Assembly: GCA_035940775.1 (NCBI GenBank)
Contig: DASZEN010000033.1
Span: forward strand, 310,001 to 374,000
Origin: DASQYE01 sp035940775
GTDB lineage: Bacteria > Acidobacteriota > Blastocatellia > Pyrinomonadales > Pyrinomonadaceae
DNA length: 64,000 nt
Reading direction: 5' to 3'
This document shows, in pieces, positions 27,374 through 35,729 of this stretch. Position 1 is the first letter of the stretch. Each line of letters begins with the position of its first letter. The notes beneath the pieces were generated by a model. That model was not told where the DNA came from. It made no database searches and saw nothing but the letters and a program-made list of their open reading frames with translations. A program made the position numbers and the translations under genes.

Positions 27374-28960
27374 ATGTTATTCCTCGCGAGTAGGATTCTG
27401 GAGCATGAGCTGAGAGATGAGGGGCGACTTCATCTGCTCGAAAAATTACAGGAGAGGAATTTCATACCATTGATCCGCTCGACGCGCCTGAGCTGTTACG
27501 GGCAGGCGCTCTCTGGCACGGAGCAGGTCGGAGAGATGGAGCGTCTTATTATCGCCAACCTGAACGACCCGGAGAAACACACTCCGTACATCCAAGGCGA
27601 CATCTTTTGCTTCGACGATCATATCTTTTTCCTTCTCTTCGGAGACCTCGAAGACGGGTCTGCGGGAATGCGCGCGGGCGTAGTTTACGAGCCGCAAACG
27701 ACCGAACCGCTACAGAAACTCAACTCTTTTTGCCAGACGGTGAGGCTCTGCCTGGCGGAGGCGAGCGGCCTGCGACTGAGCGGCGGCGACGCGGATGATG
27801 AGACGCAGAAGCTGACCGCCTGGCGGCAGTCTCCGTCAACGATTCAACAGGGCTTCATGCGTTTTGTCGCCAGGCAGGATGCTGATTCCCTGTCCACCAT
27901 CGCGTGCCGCGAGAATGCGCGCGAGCGTGTGCGCGCGGCGAAATTCCTGGACGATGACGTAACCAGGCTGTTCCTTCGTCGCGCCAGGGAGGCATACGCG
28001 GAGGGCTACGCTGTGAGCCCTTCGGCGGGCGGAACAACAACAACAGCAGCAGGAGCGGGAGCAGCAGCGACGGCCGATGCCTCGCCCTCCGAATTTACGA
28101 TCAATAAGCTTTTAGAGGTCGGATTGCTGAGGCGAGAGGTGCTCGTAAGCTGCCGCAAGTCGGGTCACGCATTGTTCAGCCTGCCGTCGGCGGACGCGCT
28201 CGCCGTCATCACGATCAGCCACGCGAGGTGCAGCGAATGCGGCGCGAACATCGCGGACGAGAAGATAGAAGAACTCTTTGCCCCGACACAACTCTCTTCA
28301 AACCTGCTTGAAGACGGGGCGTGGCTGGTCAATCGTCTGCACCGCATTCTGCGCGAACTCGGCATCTCGGAGAGCGAGATCGCCGTCGAGCCACCGGCGG
28401 GCGATGGCGAAGCGCGCATGATGGCCCGTGTCTGCGGCGAGTCGTTTCTGATCGTGATGCGAGATGGCGACCTGAGTCCGGCCTTCGCGCGTCGTGCGAT
28501 AAATACGAAGATCGAAACCGAGGCCCGTCATCTGGTTCTGGTGGTAACGGGAACGATTCACAACGAGGCGCGCACGGGCCTGCACGGTTTTGCGAGTCGG
28601 ATGACGCGCGGCGGAAACGATTTTGAGCTGATACTGGCCGAAGGAGTGGGCGCTGCCGAGACGGAGCTTCGACGCGCGTTCGAGCGAGTCTCGCAAAAGG
28701 TGCTGGCCGAGCAGTTGTGCGAGCTGGACGCGAGCATGGGCCTGAGCGTCGCTCAACTTATCACGAGCAGGTTTCAAATGCTTCGCGATTCCAGAGACGC
28801 AGAGCAGCCGGACACGGCACGCCTGCCCGCCCCTACTGTACAGTCTCAAAACTTACAGAATATGGTGCAGGCCGTATCGCTGATCGACTTTAATCTTCTC
28901 GAAATCAATGACGAAGATGAAAGCATTACTACGGCAACGACTCTTCCCCGATCCGGCTGA
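27374..28960 (+). CDS. unrecognised 528-residue protein with Cys pair and Ala/Thr linker
   Basis: I do not recognise this family. No signal peptide or membrane helix is evident, so it is probably cytoplasmic. Residues 1-215 form one globular part. A low-complexity linker TTTTAAGAGAAATADA follows (about 221-236), encoded by a run of ACA/GCA triplets. The second part (about 240-480) begins with a winged-helix-like stretch (FTINKLLEVGLLRREVLVSC) and has Cys260 and a C-x2-C pair (Cys286, Cys289). The C-terminus is acidic. GGAG precedes the start. It is probably cotranscribed with the DUF4388 gene. Confidence 0.8.
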   Translation: MLFLASRILEHELRDEGRLHLLEKLQERNFIPLIRSTRLSCYGQALSGTEQVGEMERLIIANLNDPEKHTPYIQGDIFCFDDHIFFLLFGDLEDGSAGMRAGVVYEPQTTEPLQKLNSFCQTVRLCLAEASGLRLSGGDADDETQKLTAWRQSPSTIQQGFMRFVARQDADSLSTIACRENARERVRAAKFLDDDVTRLFLRRAREAYAEGYAVSPSAGGTTTTAAGAGAAATADASPSEFTINKLLEVGLLRREVLVSCRKSGHALFSLPSADALAVITISHARCSECGANIADEKIEELFAPTQLSSNLLEDGAWLVNRLHRILRELGISESEIAVEPPAGDGEARMMARVCGESFLIVMRDGDLSPAFARRAINTKIETEARHLVLVVTGTIHNEARTGLHGFASRMTRGGNDFELILAEGVGAAETELRRAFERVSQKVLAEQLCELDASMGLSVAQLITSRFQMLRDSRDAEQPDTARLPAPTVQSQNLQNMVQAVSLIDFNLLEINDEDESITTATTLPRSG

Positions 28961-29159
28961 CTCTCGAACGAGAGCATCCATTTCAAAAGCCCTTACGGCT
29001 TCAGGGTGCGACACTTCGGGCCGCGACGATCGACTGGTAACCGGCGCGGCTCCGTACAGATAGACGCTGTAGCCCGCGCGGCGCGTCCGGCGGCGGCGTC
29101 ACTTTGAGCTTTAGCCATGATTCATAAACGTCGCCTGACCAGCCTTATTGATCGCCCGG

Positions 29160-31826
29160 CTATTCATCACGCAGCGCTATCACGGGATCGACCCGCGTCG
29201 CCCTCAGCGCCGGAACAAAGCAGGCCAGAAGAGAGACCATCGTCAACAGCACCGAGACTCCGGCAAAGACCGCCGGGTCAGTCGGGCTCACATTGTAGAG
29301 CAGGCTCGATATTACCCTCGTCAGCGCGAACGCCCCGATCATCCCGAGGCCGACGCCGACGAGCGCGAGCTTTATTCCCTGCCCGACGATCAGCCTGATA
29401 ACATCGCTTCGACGCGCGCCCAGCGCCATCCGTATCCCTATTTCGTGCGTGCGCTGCGTGACGGAATAGGCCATCACGCCGTAGACCCCGACCGCCGCCA
29501 GAAGGAGGGCCACGACCGCAAACATGACGAGCAACAGCATGGTAAAGCGCGGCTGGGAAACCGAACGGTCGAGCACCTGCTGCATGGTTTGAATCCTGGC
29601 GACCGGCAAATCCTTATCCATGGTCTGAACAGCGCTTTTGACGGCGCTGCTCAGCGCGAGCGGCTCCGAGGCGGTGCGTATCACGAGCGAGGATTGTCGC
29701 CATATCCCCAGACCCTTTGAATAGGCGTTCTGAGAATGCAGAAAGTGCATCATCGGTTTCGGCCTGTCATCCAGGCCCCGCTGCTTTACGTCCCTGACGA
29801 TTCCCACAATCGTCAGCCAGGGGCTGCCGGGCACGCCCAGATTTATACGCTTCCCCAAGGGGTCTTCGTCAGGCCAGAAGCGATGCGCCATAGTCTCGTT
29901 AATAATGACGACGCCCGGCGCGTCCTCCTGATCCGAGCCCTCGAAAGAGCGGCCCCGCACAAGAGCGATGCCCATCGTCCTGAAGTAATCTTCGCTTATC
30001 ATGCGATAGTCCGCGTTTTGCTCGGAGCCTTCGGAGGCGCGCGGTCTGCCCTCGATCTCGAAAGAGGCGTTCGAGTTGAACCCGCTCAAAGGAAGATACG
30101 TCACGGTGGCCGCAGACTGTACGCCCGGAAGCGCCCGGATGCGCTCAAGCAGTTGCTCGTAGAAAGCATCAACCTGTTGCTGCTGCGGATACTTTGATTC
30201 GGGCAGCGTGATTCGCGCCGTCAGCACGTTCTTCGGGTCAAAGCCGGAATCCGTATTCAGAAGACGCCAGAAGCTCTTGAGCATCAAGCCTGCGCCGACG
30301 AGCAACACCAGCGCCAAAGCTATCTCCGCTTTGACCAGAATACGGCGCGTGCGACGGCCCGCGACGCCCGTCGTATGACGGCCTCCCTCCTTGAGCGACG
30401 AGTCGAGGTCGGGCTTTGAAGATTGCAGCGCCGGGGCCAGGCCGAAAATTATTCCGGCAAGCAACGAGACGGAGAGCGTGAAGACGAGCGCCATGCCGTC
30501 AATCCCGATCCCGTTTGTACGCGGGATACTGGCCGGGGCGATGGCGACGAGCGCACCCACACCCCATATCGCCAGAAGGAGCCCCATCGCTCCGCCCAGC
30601 ACGCTCAGGACGATGCTCTCCATCAGGAGTTGTTGAATGATGCGTAGACGGCCCGCGCCGATGGCTATGCGAATGGCTATCTCTTTCTGTCTCGTTTCGG
30701 CGCGCGCCAGCAGCAGGTTGGCGACGTTGGCGCAGGCTATGAGCAACACGAATCCGATCGCGGCGAGCATAATGAGAAGAGCGGGACGAACGTCGCCGAC
30801 GATCAATTCATACAGAGGTATCAAATTCAGGCTCTGCGTAGTGTTCACCGCGTCCGTGTATCTTTTCTTAGAATCTTCGGCGAGTTGCGCCGCGAGCGCA
30901 TTCATCTCGGCGCGCGCCTGTTCGAGCGTCACAAGCGGTTTGAGCCGTGCGATGGCACTGTAAGAACGCGCACCCGGATTCAAATCGGCACGGTCTAAAC
31001 CCAGTGGGAGCCACAGCTCGACCTCCTTATCGTCGAACTCGAAGCCGCGCGGCATCACGCCTATGATCGTACGGCTTCTTCCGTTGAGGCTCACTTGCCG
31101 ACCGATGATATTCGGGTCGGAACCGAACCGGCGCTGCCACAGACCATGACTCAGCACCGCAACCTGAGCGGCTCCCGGTTTATCATCGTCGGCCACGAAA
31201 GCCCGGCCCAATGCGGGTTTAACTCCGACCACGTCGAAGAATCCGGCGCTCGCCCACGTCGCCAGAACGCGCGCCGGTTCATTGCCGTCTCCCGTCAGGT
31301 TGGTCGCCCCCGTAGCATAGGCCGCCACCTCTTCAAAGACGCGGTTCTGCTCGTGGAAGTAGAAGAATTCCACGTCCGTCAGCCCGAGCGTGTGCCCATC
31401 CCTCGAAGGCTCCCAGATGGTTATGATTCGATCCGGATCGGGGTAAGGTAAAGGCTGAAGCAGCACGCCATTGACCACGCTGAAGATCGCAGTGTTGGCC
31501 CCGATGCCAAGCGCGAGCGTGACGACCGCGACGAGGGTAAAGCCTTTGTGCTTGAGAAGCATTCTCAGGCCGAAACGCAGGTCTTGCCACAGAGTGTCCA
31601 ATATCCCACCTCCACGAATCTCATAAGCCATATCCTTAATGCGGCCCATGTTACCGAAGCTTCTGAGCGCGGCCCGCCGCGCCTCTTCCGGCGGCATCCC
31701 TCTCTCAATATTGCTCTCCATCTCCAGCTCGACGTGGAGGCGCAGCTCTTCATCAATGTCTTCGATAACAGCCTCACGCCGTAACAGGCCGCGCAGACGT
31801 GCGATTAGAATATTGAGCCAATTCAT
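29160..31826 (-). CDS. ADOP-type ABC permease (acidobacterial duplicated orphan permease, MacB/FtsX-like)
   Basis: 888 residues from the ATG at 31826, preceded by a GGGGGTGG stretch. The N-terminal 60 residues are the permease-prefix domain (EDIDEELRLHVELEMESNIE, ARRAALRSFG). Then come a first helix with a MacB periplasmic domain (TLALGIGANTAIFSVVNGVL, PYPDPDRI), FtsX three-helix units at about 370-460 (ACANVANLLLARAETRQKEI) and a second copy ending at ALRATRVDPVIALRDE. No ATPase gene is nearby, which defines the orphan class. It follows a PadR regulator by 17 bases. Transported substrate unknown. Confidence 0.93.
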   Translation of the reverse strand: MNWLNILIARLRGLLRREAVIEDIDEELRLHVELEMESNIERGMPPEEARRAALRSFGNMGRIKDMAYEIRGGGILDTLWQDLRFGLRMLLKHKGFTLVAVVTLALGIGANTAIFSVVNGVLLQPLPYPDPDRIITIWEPSRDGHTLGLTDVEFFYFHEQNRVFEEVAAYATGATNLTGDGNEPARVLATWASAGFFDVVGVKPALGRAFVADDDKPGAAQVAVLSHGLWQRRFGSDPNIIGRQVSLNGRSRTIIGVMPRGFEFDDKEVELWLPLGLDRADLNPGARSYSAIARLKPLVTLEQARAEMNALAAQLAEDSKKRYTDAVNTTQSLNLIPLYELIVGDVRPALLIMLAAIGFVLLIACANVANLLLARAETRQKEIAIRIAIGAGRLRIIQQLLMESIVLSVLGGAMGLLLAIWGVGALVAIAPASIPRTNGIGIDGMALVFTLSVSLLAGIIFGLAPALQSSKPDLDSSLKEGGRHTTGVAGRRTRRILVKAEIALALVLLVGAGLMLKSFWRLLNTDSGFDPKNVLTARITLPESKYPQQQQVDAFYEQLLERIRALPGVQSAATVTYLPLSGFNSNASFEIEGRPRASEGSEQNADYRMISEDYFRTMGIALVRGRSFEGSDQEDAPGVVIINETMAHRFWPDEDPLGKRINLGVPGSPWLTIVGIVRDVKQRGLDDRPKPMMHFLHSQNAYSKGLGIWRQSSLVIRTASEPLALSSAVKSAVQTMDKDLPVARIQTMQQVLDRSVSQPRFTMLLLVMFAVVALLLAAVGVYGVMAYSVTQRTHEIGIRMALGARRSDVIRLIVGQGIKLALVGVGLGMIGAFALTRVISSLLYNVSPTDPAVFAGVSVLLTMVSLLACFVPALRATRVDPVIALRDE

Positions 31827-31843
31827 CGCGAAGGCCACCCCCT

Positions 31844-32176
31844 TTATGTGGCCTGCCGTACCTTGGCGATGGCGAGCGCGAGCATATCCCAGCTCTCCTC
31901 TTCGACGGCGAGCTGCCTTCGGCCCGCCCTCGTCAGCGAGTAGAATTTGGCCCGCCGCCCGGTCTCGTTAATGTCCCACTCGGCCGTGACCCACCCGCGC
32001 TGCTCGATCCTGTAAAGCGCAGGGTAGAGCGACCCCTGCTCCACGCTCAGCATCTGTTCCGACATCTGACGGATGCGCTGGATGATGCCGTAGCCATGCA
32101 ACGCGCCCAGAGACAGGGCTTTCAGTATCAGCAGGTCGAGAGTGCCCTGTAGAAGATCGGCTTTCGGTTCGGTCAC
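31844..32176 (-). CDS. PadR-family transcriptional regulator
   Basis: 110 residues from the GTG at 32176, which has GGAGG six bases upstream. The frame is open to 32242, but the shorter form has the usual PadR N-terminus (TEPKADLLQGTLDLLILKAL). The winged helix contains HGYGIIQRIRQMSEQ and QGSLYPALYRIEQRGWV, followed by GRRAKFYSLTRAGRRQL. It pairs with the downstream orphan permease, as is common in Acidobacteriota, and probably represses the shared promoter. Confidence 0.93.
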   Translation of the reverse strand: MTEPKADLLQGTLDLLILKALSLGALHGYGIIQRIRQMSEQMLSVEQGSLYPALYRIEQRGWVTAEWDINETGRRAKFYSLTRAGRRQLAVEEESWDMLALAIAKVRQAT

Positions 32177-32216
32177 AATCCGCCTCCATAGAGATTCACG
32201 TCCACACGCCTCGATG

Positions 32217-32261
32217 CCTAGAACGCCTAGACATCCTGCCACCCGAAGCCTAGAATGTCAA
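32217..32261 (-). promoter_or_regulatory. padR promoter with three CCTAGA operator-like repeats
   Basis: Minus strand TTGACA (32261-32256) and CAGGAT (32238-32233) are 17 bases apart. On the plus strand CCTAGA occurs three times as direct repeats at 32217-32222, 32226-32231 and 32249-32254. They lie inside the promoter spacer and just downstream of the -10. This is the expected place for PadR repression. Confidence 0.72.
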
Positions 32262-32320
32262 GGCATACTTTCGAGCGTCGGATTTTGCATGCGGATCGCT
32301 CGCACGGCGCAGGAGCAAAC

Positions 32321-32379
32321 AGGCTCACAGGAGACCGGTTTTCATAGGTATGAGAACCGGCCTCCTGTGAGCTTAAGCC
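32321..32379. repeat. long near-perfect palindrome
   Basis: GCTCACAGGAG (32323-32333) pairs with CTCCTGTGAGC (32362-32372). The interior CCGGTTTTCATA pairs with TATGAGAACCGG with one wobble, for about 23 paired positions and a tiny loop. It lies between the VOC-protein gene and the padR promoter. No T-tract follows on either strand, so a terminator role is uncertain. Confidence 0.8.
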
Positions 32380-32390
32380 TCGTGCCCTTC

Positions 32391-32436
32391 GGAAGACGGC
32401 GCGGCCCGAACTTCAAGAGGGCCCGCGCCGTCTTCC
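32391..32436 (-). terminator. strong hairpin after the VOC-protein gene
   Basis: A 14-bp perfect stem GGAAGACGGCGCGG/CCGCGCCGTCTTCC extended by CCC/GGG begins 17 bases after the stop of the gene at 32453. It probably halts transcription, although it lacks a T-tract. Confidence 0.55.
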
Positions 32437-32452
32437 GGTGCGCAGGGTGATT

Positions 32453-32923
32453 TCATCCCTCGCTCTGTCTGAGGAATTGCTCGGCGCGCGCTCTAAGCTC
32501 CTCGGGCGAGAGCTGTTCTTTACGTGTCGCCAGCGTCCATACGTGCCCGAAGGGGTCTTTCAACGTGCCGACGCGGTCGCCATAGAACTGATCCATCACG
32601 GGTCGTAGCTCGCTGGCTCCGGCTGTGATGGCTCTGCTGAAGGCGGAATCCACATCGGCGACGTAGAGGAAGATGCTGACGCCCGCTCCTCCGAGCGAAA
32701 GCGGGCTCTTGAAACCCGTCTCGGGCGACTCGTCGGCGAGCCAGATGGGTGAGTTCCCGATCTTGATCTCGGCGTGGCCGACCTTACCTTCGGGGCCGCC
32801 CCAACGCACCAACTCCGTAGCCCCGAAGGCCCGCTTGTAGAACTCAATCGCGCTCGCACCGTTCCTCACGAACAGGTAAGGGATGGCCTTGTCATACTCA
32901 TCCTGAATAGATTCGTCTGCCAT
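32453..32923 (-). CDS. VOC (glyoxalase/PhnB-like) family protein
   Basis: 156 residues. A single VOC module pair is visible: AIPYLFVRNGASAIEFYKRAF at the start, GHAEIKIGNSPIWLADE in the middle and DPFGHVWTLATRKE towards the end. This matches the PhnB/YnaF-like branch, whose members include uncharacterised and resistance-like proteins. The C-terminal 25 residues (LSPEELRARAEQFLRQSEG) are typical of this branch. It seems to be a single-gene unit with a hairpin after the stop. Confidence 0.85.
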   Translation of the reverse strand: MADESIQDEYDKAIPYLFVRNGASAIEFYKRAFGATELVRWGGPEGKVGHAEIKIGNSPIWLADESPETGFKSPLSLGGAGVSIFLYVADVDSAFSRAITAGASELRPVMDQFYGDRVGTLKDPFGHVWTLATRKEQLSPEELRARAEQFLRQSEG

Positions 32924-32981
32924 GATTTCTGTCTCCCCCTTTTAAGGTCGAACGGTCTGGATGAAAAGCCCAGGCGGGCCA

Positions 32982-33584
32982 TCACAGGCTAAGCAGGAAT
33001 TGCTCGCGCTTCATCCTGAGCCGCAGCCATGCTTCCTGATCCAGCGGCTTCACCCAGTCGCGGCCAATCCGCTCCCAGTCGGGGTCTTCCGGGTCCAACC
33101 CGAGCACGCGTATGCCCTCTTCCTCGCATACGAAGAACTGGCGCTCGAACGGAAGCAGGAAACCGCCCTGCTGATCGAGCGACGCGCGCGCCTCCTCGTA
33201 GCTCGCGAACCAGCGGTTCAAGAGGACATCCAGCGCGCGGCAATACATCTCACGGCCCGGCTGAGAAGTTTGGGGCGCGCGACTACTACTACTACTGCTG
33301 CTGCTGCTGCTCGCCTCGGCTGATTGCTTGAGCGCACGCCAGGATTCATGCCCGTTTTCAAGCGCGATCAAGGCAAGCGCCTGCTTGAGTCTCAGGCCGT
33401 CACGGGCATCGAGAATCTGTTTCGTGGTCGCGGTCGAGAAAGAACGTAGGCGGCGGAATCGCTCGGCGGCTGCCGTCGCAGCCTCTACGGAATCCGACCG
33501 CAGTTGATTTAGAAGTCTCCGAGCCTGAATGCGATATTCAGAGACTGAGAGCAGAGATGTTGGTAGGGATTTTCCGGTCTTCAT
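32982..33584 (-). CDS. hypothetical protein with poly-serine tract
   Basis: 200 residues from the ATG at 33584, with GGAGGAG six bases upstream. The in-frame start at 33782 lacks such a site. Residues 20-90 are helical (RIQARRLLNQLRSDSVEAAT, LALIALENGHESWRALKQ) and resemble the N-terminal helical segment found before ankyrin or other domains in acidobacterial proteins. A run of about ten serines encoded by AGC/AGT repeats follows. The C-terminal part (REMYCRALDVLLNRWFASYE) is not recognised. Function unknown. Confidence 0.72.
   Translation of the reverse strand: MKTGKSLPTSLLSVSEYRIQARRLLNQLRSDSVEAATAAAERFRRLRSFSTATTKQILDARDGLRLKQALALIALENGHESWRALKQSAEASSSSSSSSSSRAPQTSQPGREMYCRALDVLLNRWFASYEEARASLDQQGGFLLPFERQFFVCEEEGIRVLGLDPEDPDWERIGRDWVKPLDQEAWLRLRMKREQFLLSL
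33284..33311. repeat. trinucleotide microsatellite encoding poly-serine
   Basis: On the plus strand five ACT-type units are followed by five to six GCT-type units. They are read on the minus strand as AGC and AGT serine codons. Such tracts can change length by replication slippage in whole codons. Confidence 0.8.
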
Positions 33585-33852
33585 GCGCACTCCTCCGTGT
33601 CTTCTGCCTGAAGCCCGACGATTGGCAGCACGGGAGCTTTGCAATATAGCTCCGGAATATTTGAAAGGGTGAGTTCCTCTTTCTCGGGCGCAGGCGTCCC
33701 TCAACGCCTGCTGCGGAGGATACTGATTTGCAACACTGCGGTCAAGTCCGACCAGGACGGCCGCGCCCCGGGTCTTCGCCAACGGGGGTTAAGAGCTGTC
33801 GTGCCGCACTGTGCTGAAAAAGGAGCGCCGAAAAGAGGGCGCGGCTGATGGT

Positions 33853-35319
33853 TCACAACAACTCTTCGAGAGCCTCTTCAACCGAGCGTACGCCGACGAC
33901 GCGTAGGCCGAGCATTCTTTCGAGCCCGGCCGTGTTTGAAGCTGGCATAATCAGTTTTTTGAAGCCGAGCGCCTGGGCCTCGCGCGCACGTGCTGCCGCC
34001 TGCATCGCACCCCGCACTTCACCCGTCAATCCCACCTCGCCAAAGACGGCTGTGTGCGGTTTTACGGGCAAGTTTTTGCTGCTGGATGCGATGGCGGCGA
34101 CGATGCCCAAATCCGCCGCCGGTTCGTCGATCTCGATGCCTCCGGCGACGTTAACGAATACGTCATCGCTGAGTTTGGGAAAGCCGACGCGCTTTTCGAG
34201 CATGGCCATCAACAGCGCGACGCGATTCTGGTCTATGCCCTGGGTGACGCGCCGCCCACGCCCGCCGAAGAAGTCGCGCGACTGTGGCGCGGCGTCAGTA
34301 TCCTCGCCCTCGCGCTGCTGCTGCGCCCTGTGCTTCCAGCCTGAGACGAGCGCCTGAACCTCTACGAGCATGGGCCGCGTGCCTTCAATACATGCCGTCA
34401 CGACCGACCCGGCAGCGCCTTCGGGTCGCTCGTGCAGGAACATCTCCGAAGGATTTACGACCGCCACTAGGCCCGTGCCCGTCATCTCAAAGACGCCGAC
34501 CTCGTTGGCCGCGCCGAAGCGGTTCTTGGCGGCGCGCACGATGCGATGATTGTGATGACGCTCGCCCTCGAAGTAGAGCACCGTATCGACGATGTGTTCC
34601 AGGGCTTTCGGCCCGGCGATTGATCCTTCTTTGGTGACGTGGCCGATGAGAAAGACCGGGATGGTACGGTTTTTAGCGAGGAGCAGAAATTGACCGGCGA
34701 CCTCTCTGACCTGCGAGACGGAGCCGGGCGCGCTCTCTATGTTGGAGGAGAAGATGGTCTGAATCGAATCTACTATGATCGCGCCCGGCGTCATCCGCTC
34801 GATCTCGTCAAAGATATTTTCGAGCGTCGTTTCGGGCAGGAGGTAAAGCCGCTCAGCCCGGACGCCGAGGCGCTCGCCGCGCATCTTGATCTGCCGTTCG
34901 GATTCCTCGCCCGAAACGTAAAGCACGGTCGTCCCGGCAGCGCTCAGCCGATCTGCGACCTGCAAGAGCAGGGTGGATTTTCCGATGCCGGGGTCGCCGC
35001 CGATCAGTATGAGCGAGCCGGGGACGACGCCGCCGCCGAGCACTCGATCAAACTCCGTGACGCCCGATGAGATACGCGCGTCGTCCTGCGATTCGATCTC
35101 GCCGTAGGCGACCGGCTTGACCTCGCGCAGGCGAAACCCGCCGCGCGCCACGCCCGCCTCCTTCTTCGCTCCCGAGGCGCTACTGCTGCTTCGCGCGCGC
35201 TCCTCCACGAACGAGTTCCACTCGCCGCAATCGGGGCATTTGCCGAGCCACTTGCGCGATTGCGAGCCACACTTTTGACAGACATAAACGGTTGCCGGAG
35301 CCTTCGCCACTTCTTCCAC
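33853..35319 (-). CDS. radA: DNA repair protein RadA
   Basis: 488 residues from a GTG start. The N-terminal zinc finger CQKCG...CPDCG is followed by a RecA-like domain with Walker A GGDPGIGKSTLL and the RadA-specific KNRFGAANEVG motif. A C-terminal Lon-like domain (about 300-488, GGIEIDEPAADLGI) completes it. It promotes branch migration in recombination repair. A Ser/Ala-rich loop follows the zinc finger. Its GTG start lies 16 bases after the ArsC-like gene on the neighbouring left side of that gene, same strand. Confidence 0.96.
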   Translation of the reverse strand: MEEVAKAPATVYVCQKCGSQSRKWLGKCPDCGEWNSFVEERARSSSSASGAKKEAGVARGGFRLREVKPVAYGEIESQDDARISSGVTEFDRVLGGGVVPGSLILIGGDPGIGKSTLLLQVADRLSAAGTTVLYVSGEESERQIKMRGERLGVRAERLYLLPETTLENIFDEIERMTPGAIIVDSIQTIFSSNIESAPGSVSQVREVAGQFLLLAKNRTIPVFLIGHVTKEGSIAGPKALEHIVDTVLYFEGERHHNHRIVRAAKNRFGAANEVGVFEMTGTGLVAVVNPSEMFLHERPEGAAGSVVTACIEGTRPMLVEVQALVSGWKHRAQQQREGEDTDAAPQSRDFFGGRGRRVTQGIDQNRVALLMAMLEKRVGFPKLSDDVFVNVAGGIEIDEPAADLGIVAAIASSSKNLPVKPHTAVFGEVGLTGEVRGAMQAAARAREAQALGFKKLIMPASNTAGLERMLGLRVVGVRSVEEALEELL

Positions 35320-35335
35320 ACCCCACGCGTTCGGT

Positions 35336-35713
35336 TTACTTTTTAGATGCCCGCTCGTCGCCGATTACTGCTTTGATATTCTCCACGGGGCGACCGAGCA
35401 CGGCGCGCGCGCCTCTTTCCACGATAGGCCGTTGGATCAAGTCCGGATGCCTGACCATCAGCGCGATAAGCTCGTCATCGGAGAACGAGTCTTTCGCCAG
35501 TCCAAGCTCTCGATAGATCGCCTCGCTCGTGCGTAAAAGCGCGCGCGGCGCAATCTTCATCTTCGCGAGCAGCTCACGCAGCTTCGCTTCCGTGAGCGGT
35601 GCCGTGTAGTAGTTGACCTTCTCGAACGCAATGCCGCTCTCACGGAGCAGCCTGTCGACCTCGCGGCACTTCGTTCAAGTCGGCTTCTCATAAACCGTGA
35701 TCTTGTCTTTCAT
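35336..35713 (-). CDS. ArsC/Spx-family oxidoreductase, candidate selenoprotein (in-frame TGA at codon 13)
   Basis: From the ATG at 35713 the frame gives MKDKITVYEKPT, then TGA at 35677-35675, then TKCREVDRLLRESGIAF, and it runs without another stop to 35336. The total is 125 codons, the normal length for ArsC/YffB-like proteins. Downstream family features are intact: PRALLRTSEAIYRELGL and LIQRPIVERGARAVLGRP. In relatives the codon-13 position is the catalytic cysteine (C-x2-C here), so a UGA there points to selenocysteine (U-x2-C). A SECIS-like hairpin lies 23 bases downstream. The alternatives are a point mutation or sequencing error (TGC or TGT to TGA). The gene follows glutamate dehydrogenase by 16 bases. 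Confidence 0.78.
35633..35651 (-). promoter_or_regulatory. candidate bacterial SECIS hairpin
   Basis: On the minus strand GCTGCTC and GAGCGGC pair over seven positions (one G-U) around the loop CGTGA, which has G in its second position. The stem begins 23 bases and the loop 30 bases after the in-frame TGA. These distances fall within the range known for bacterial SECIS elements. It lies in the coding sequence, as bacterial SECIS elements do. Confidence 0.62.
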
Positions 35714-35729
35714 CTCAAGGATTGCCTCT

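Noticed and set aside
33284..33311. Possible CRISPR or satellite array
   Set aside because: It is a short trinucleotide run inside a gene. There are no spaced direct repeats anywhere in the window and no cas gene.
35336..35560. A 74-residue independent ORF in place of the TGA-containing gene
   Set aside because: It lacks the N-terminal half of the ArsC-like fold, which is encoded in the same frame just upstream with only one TGA between.
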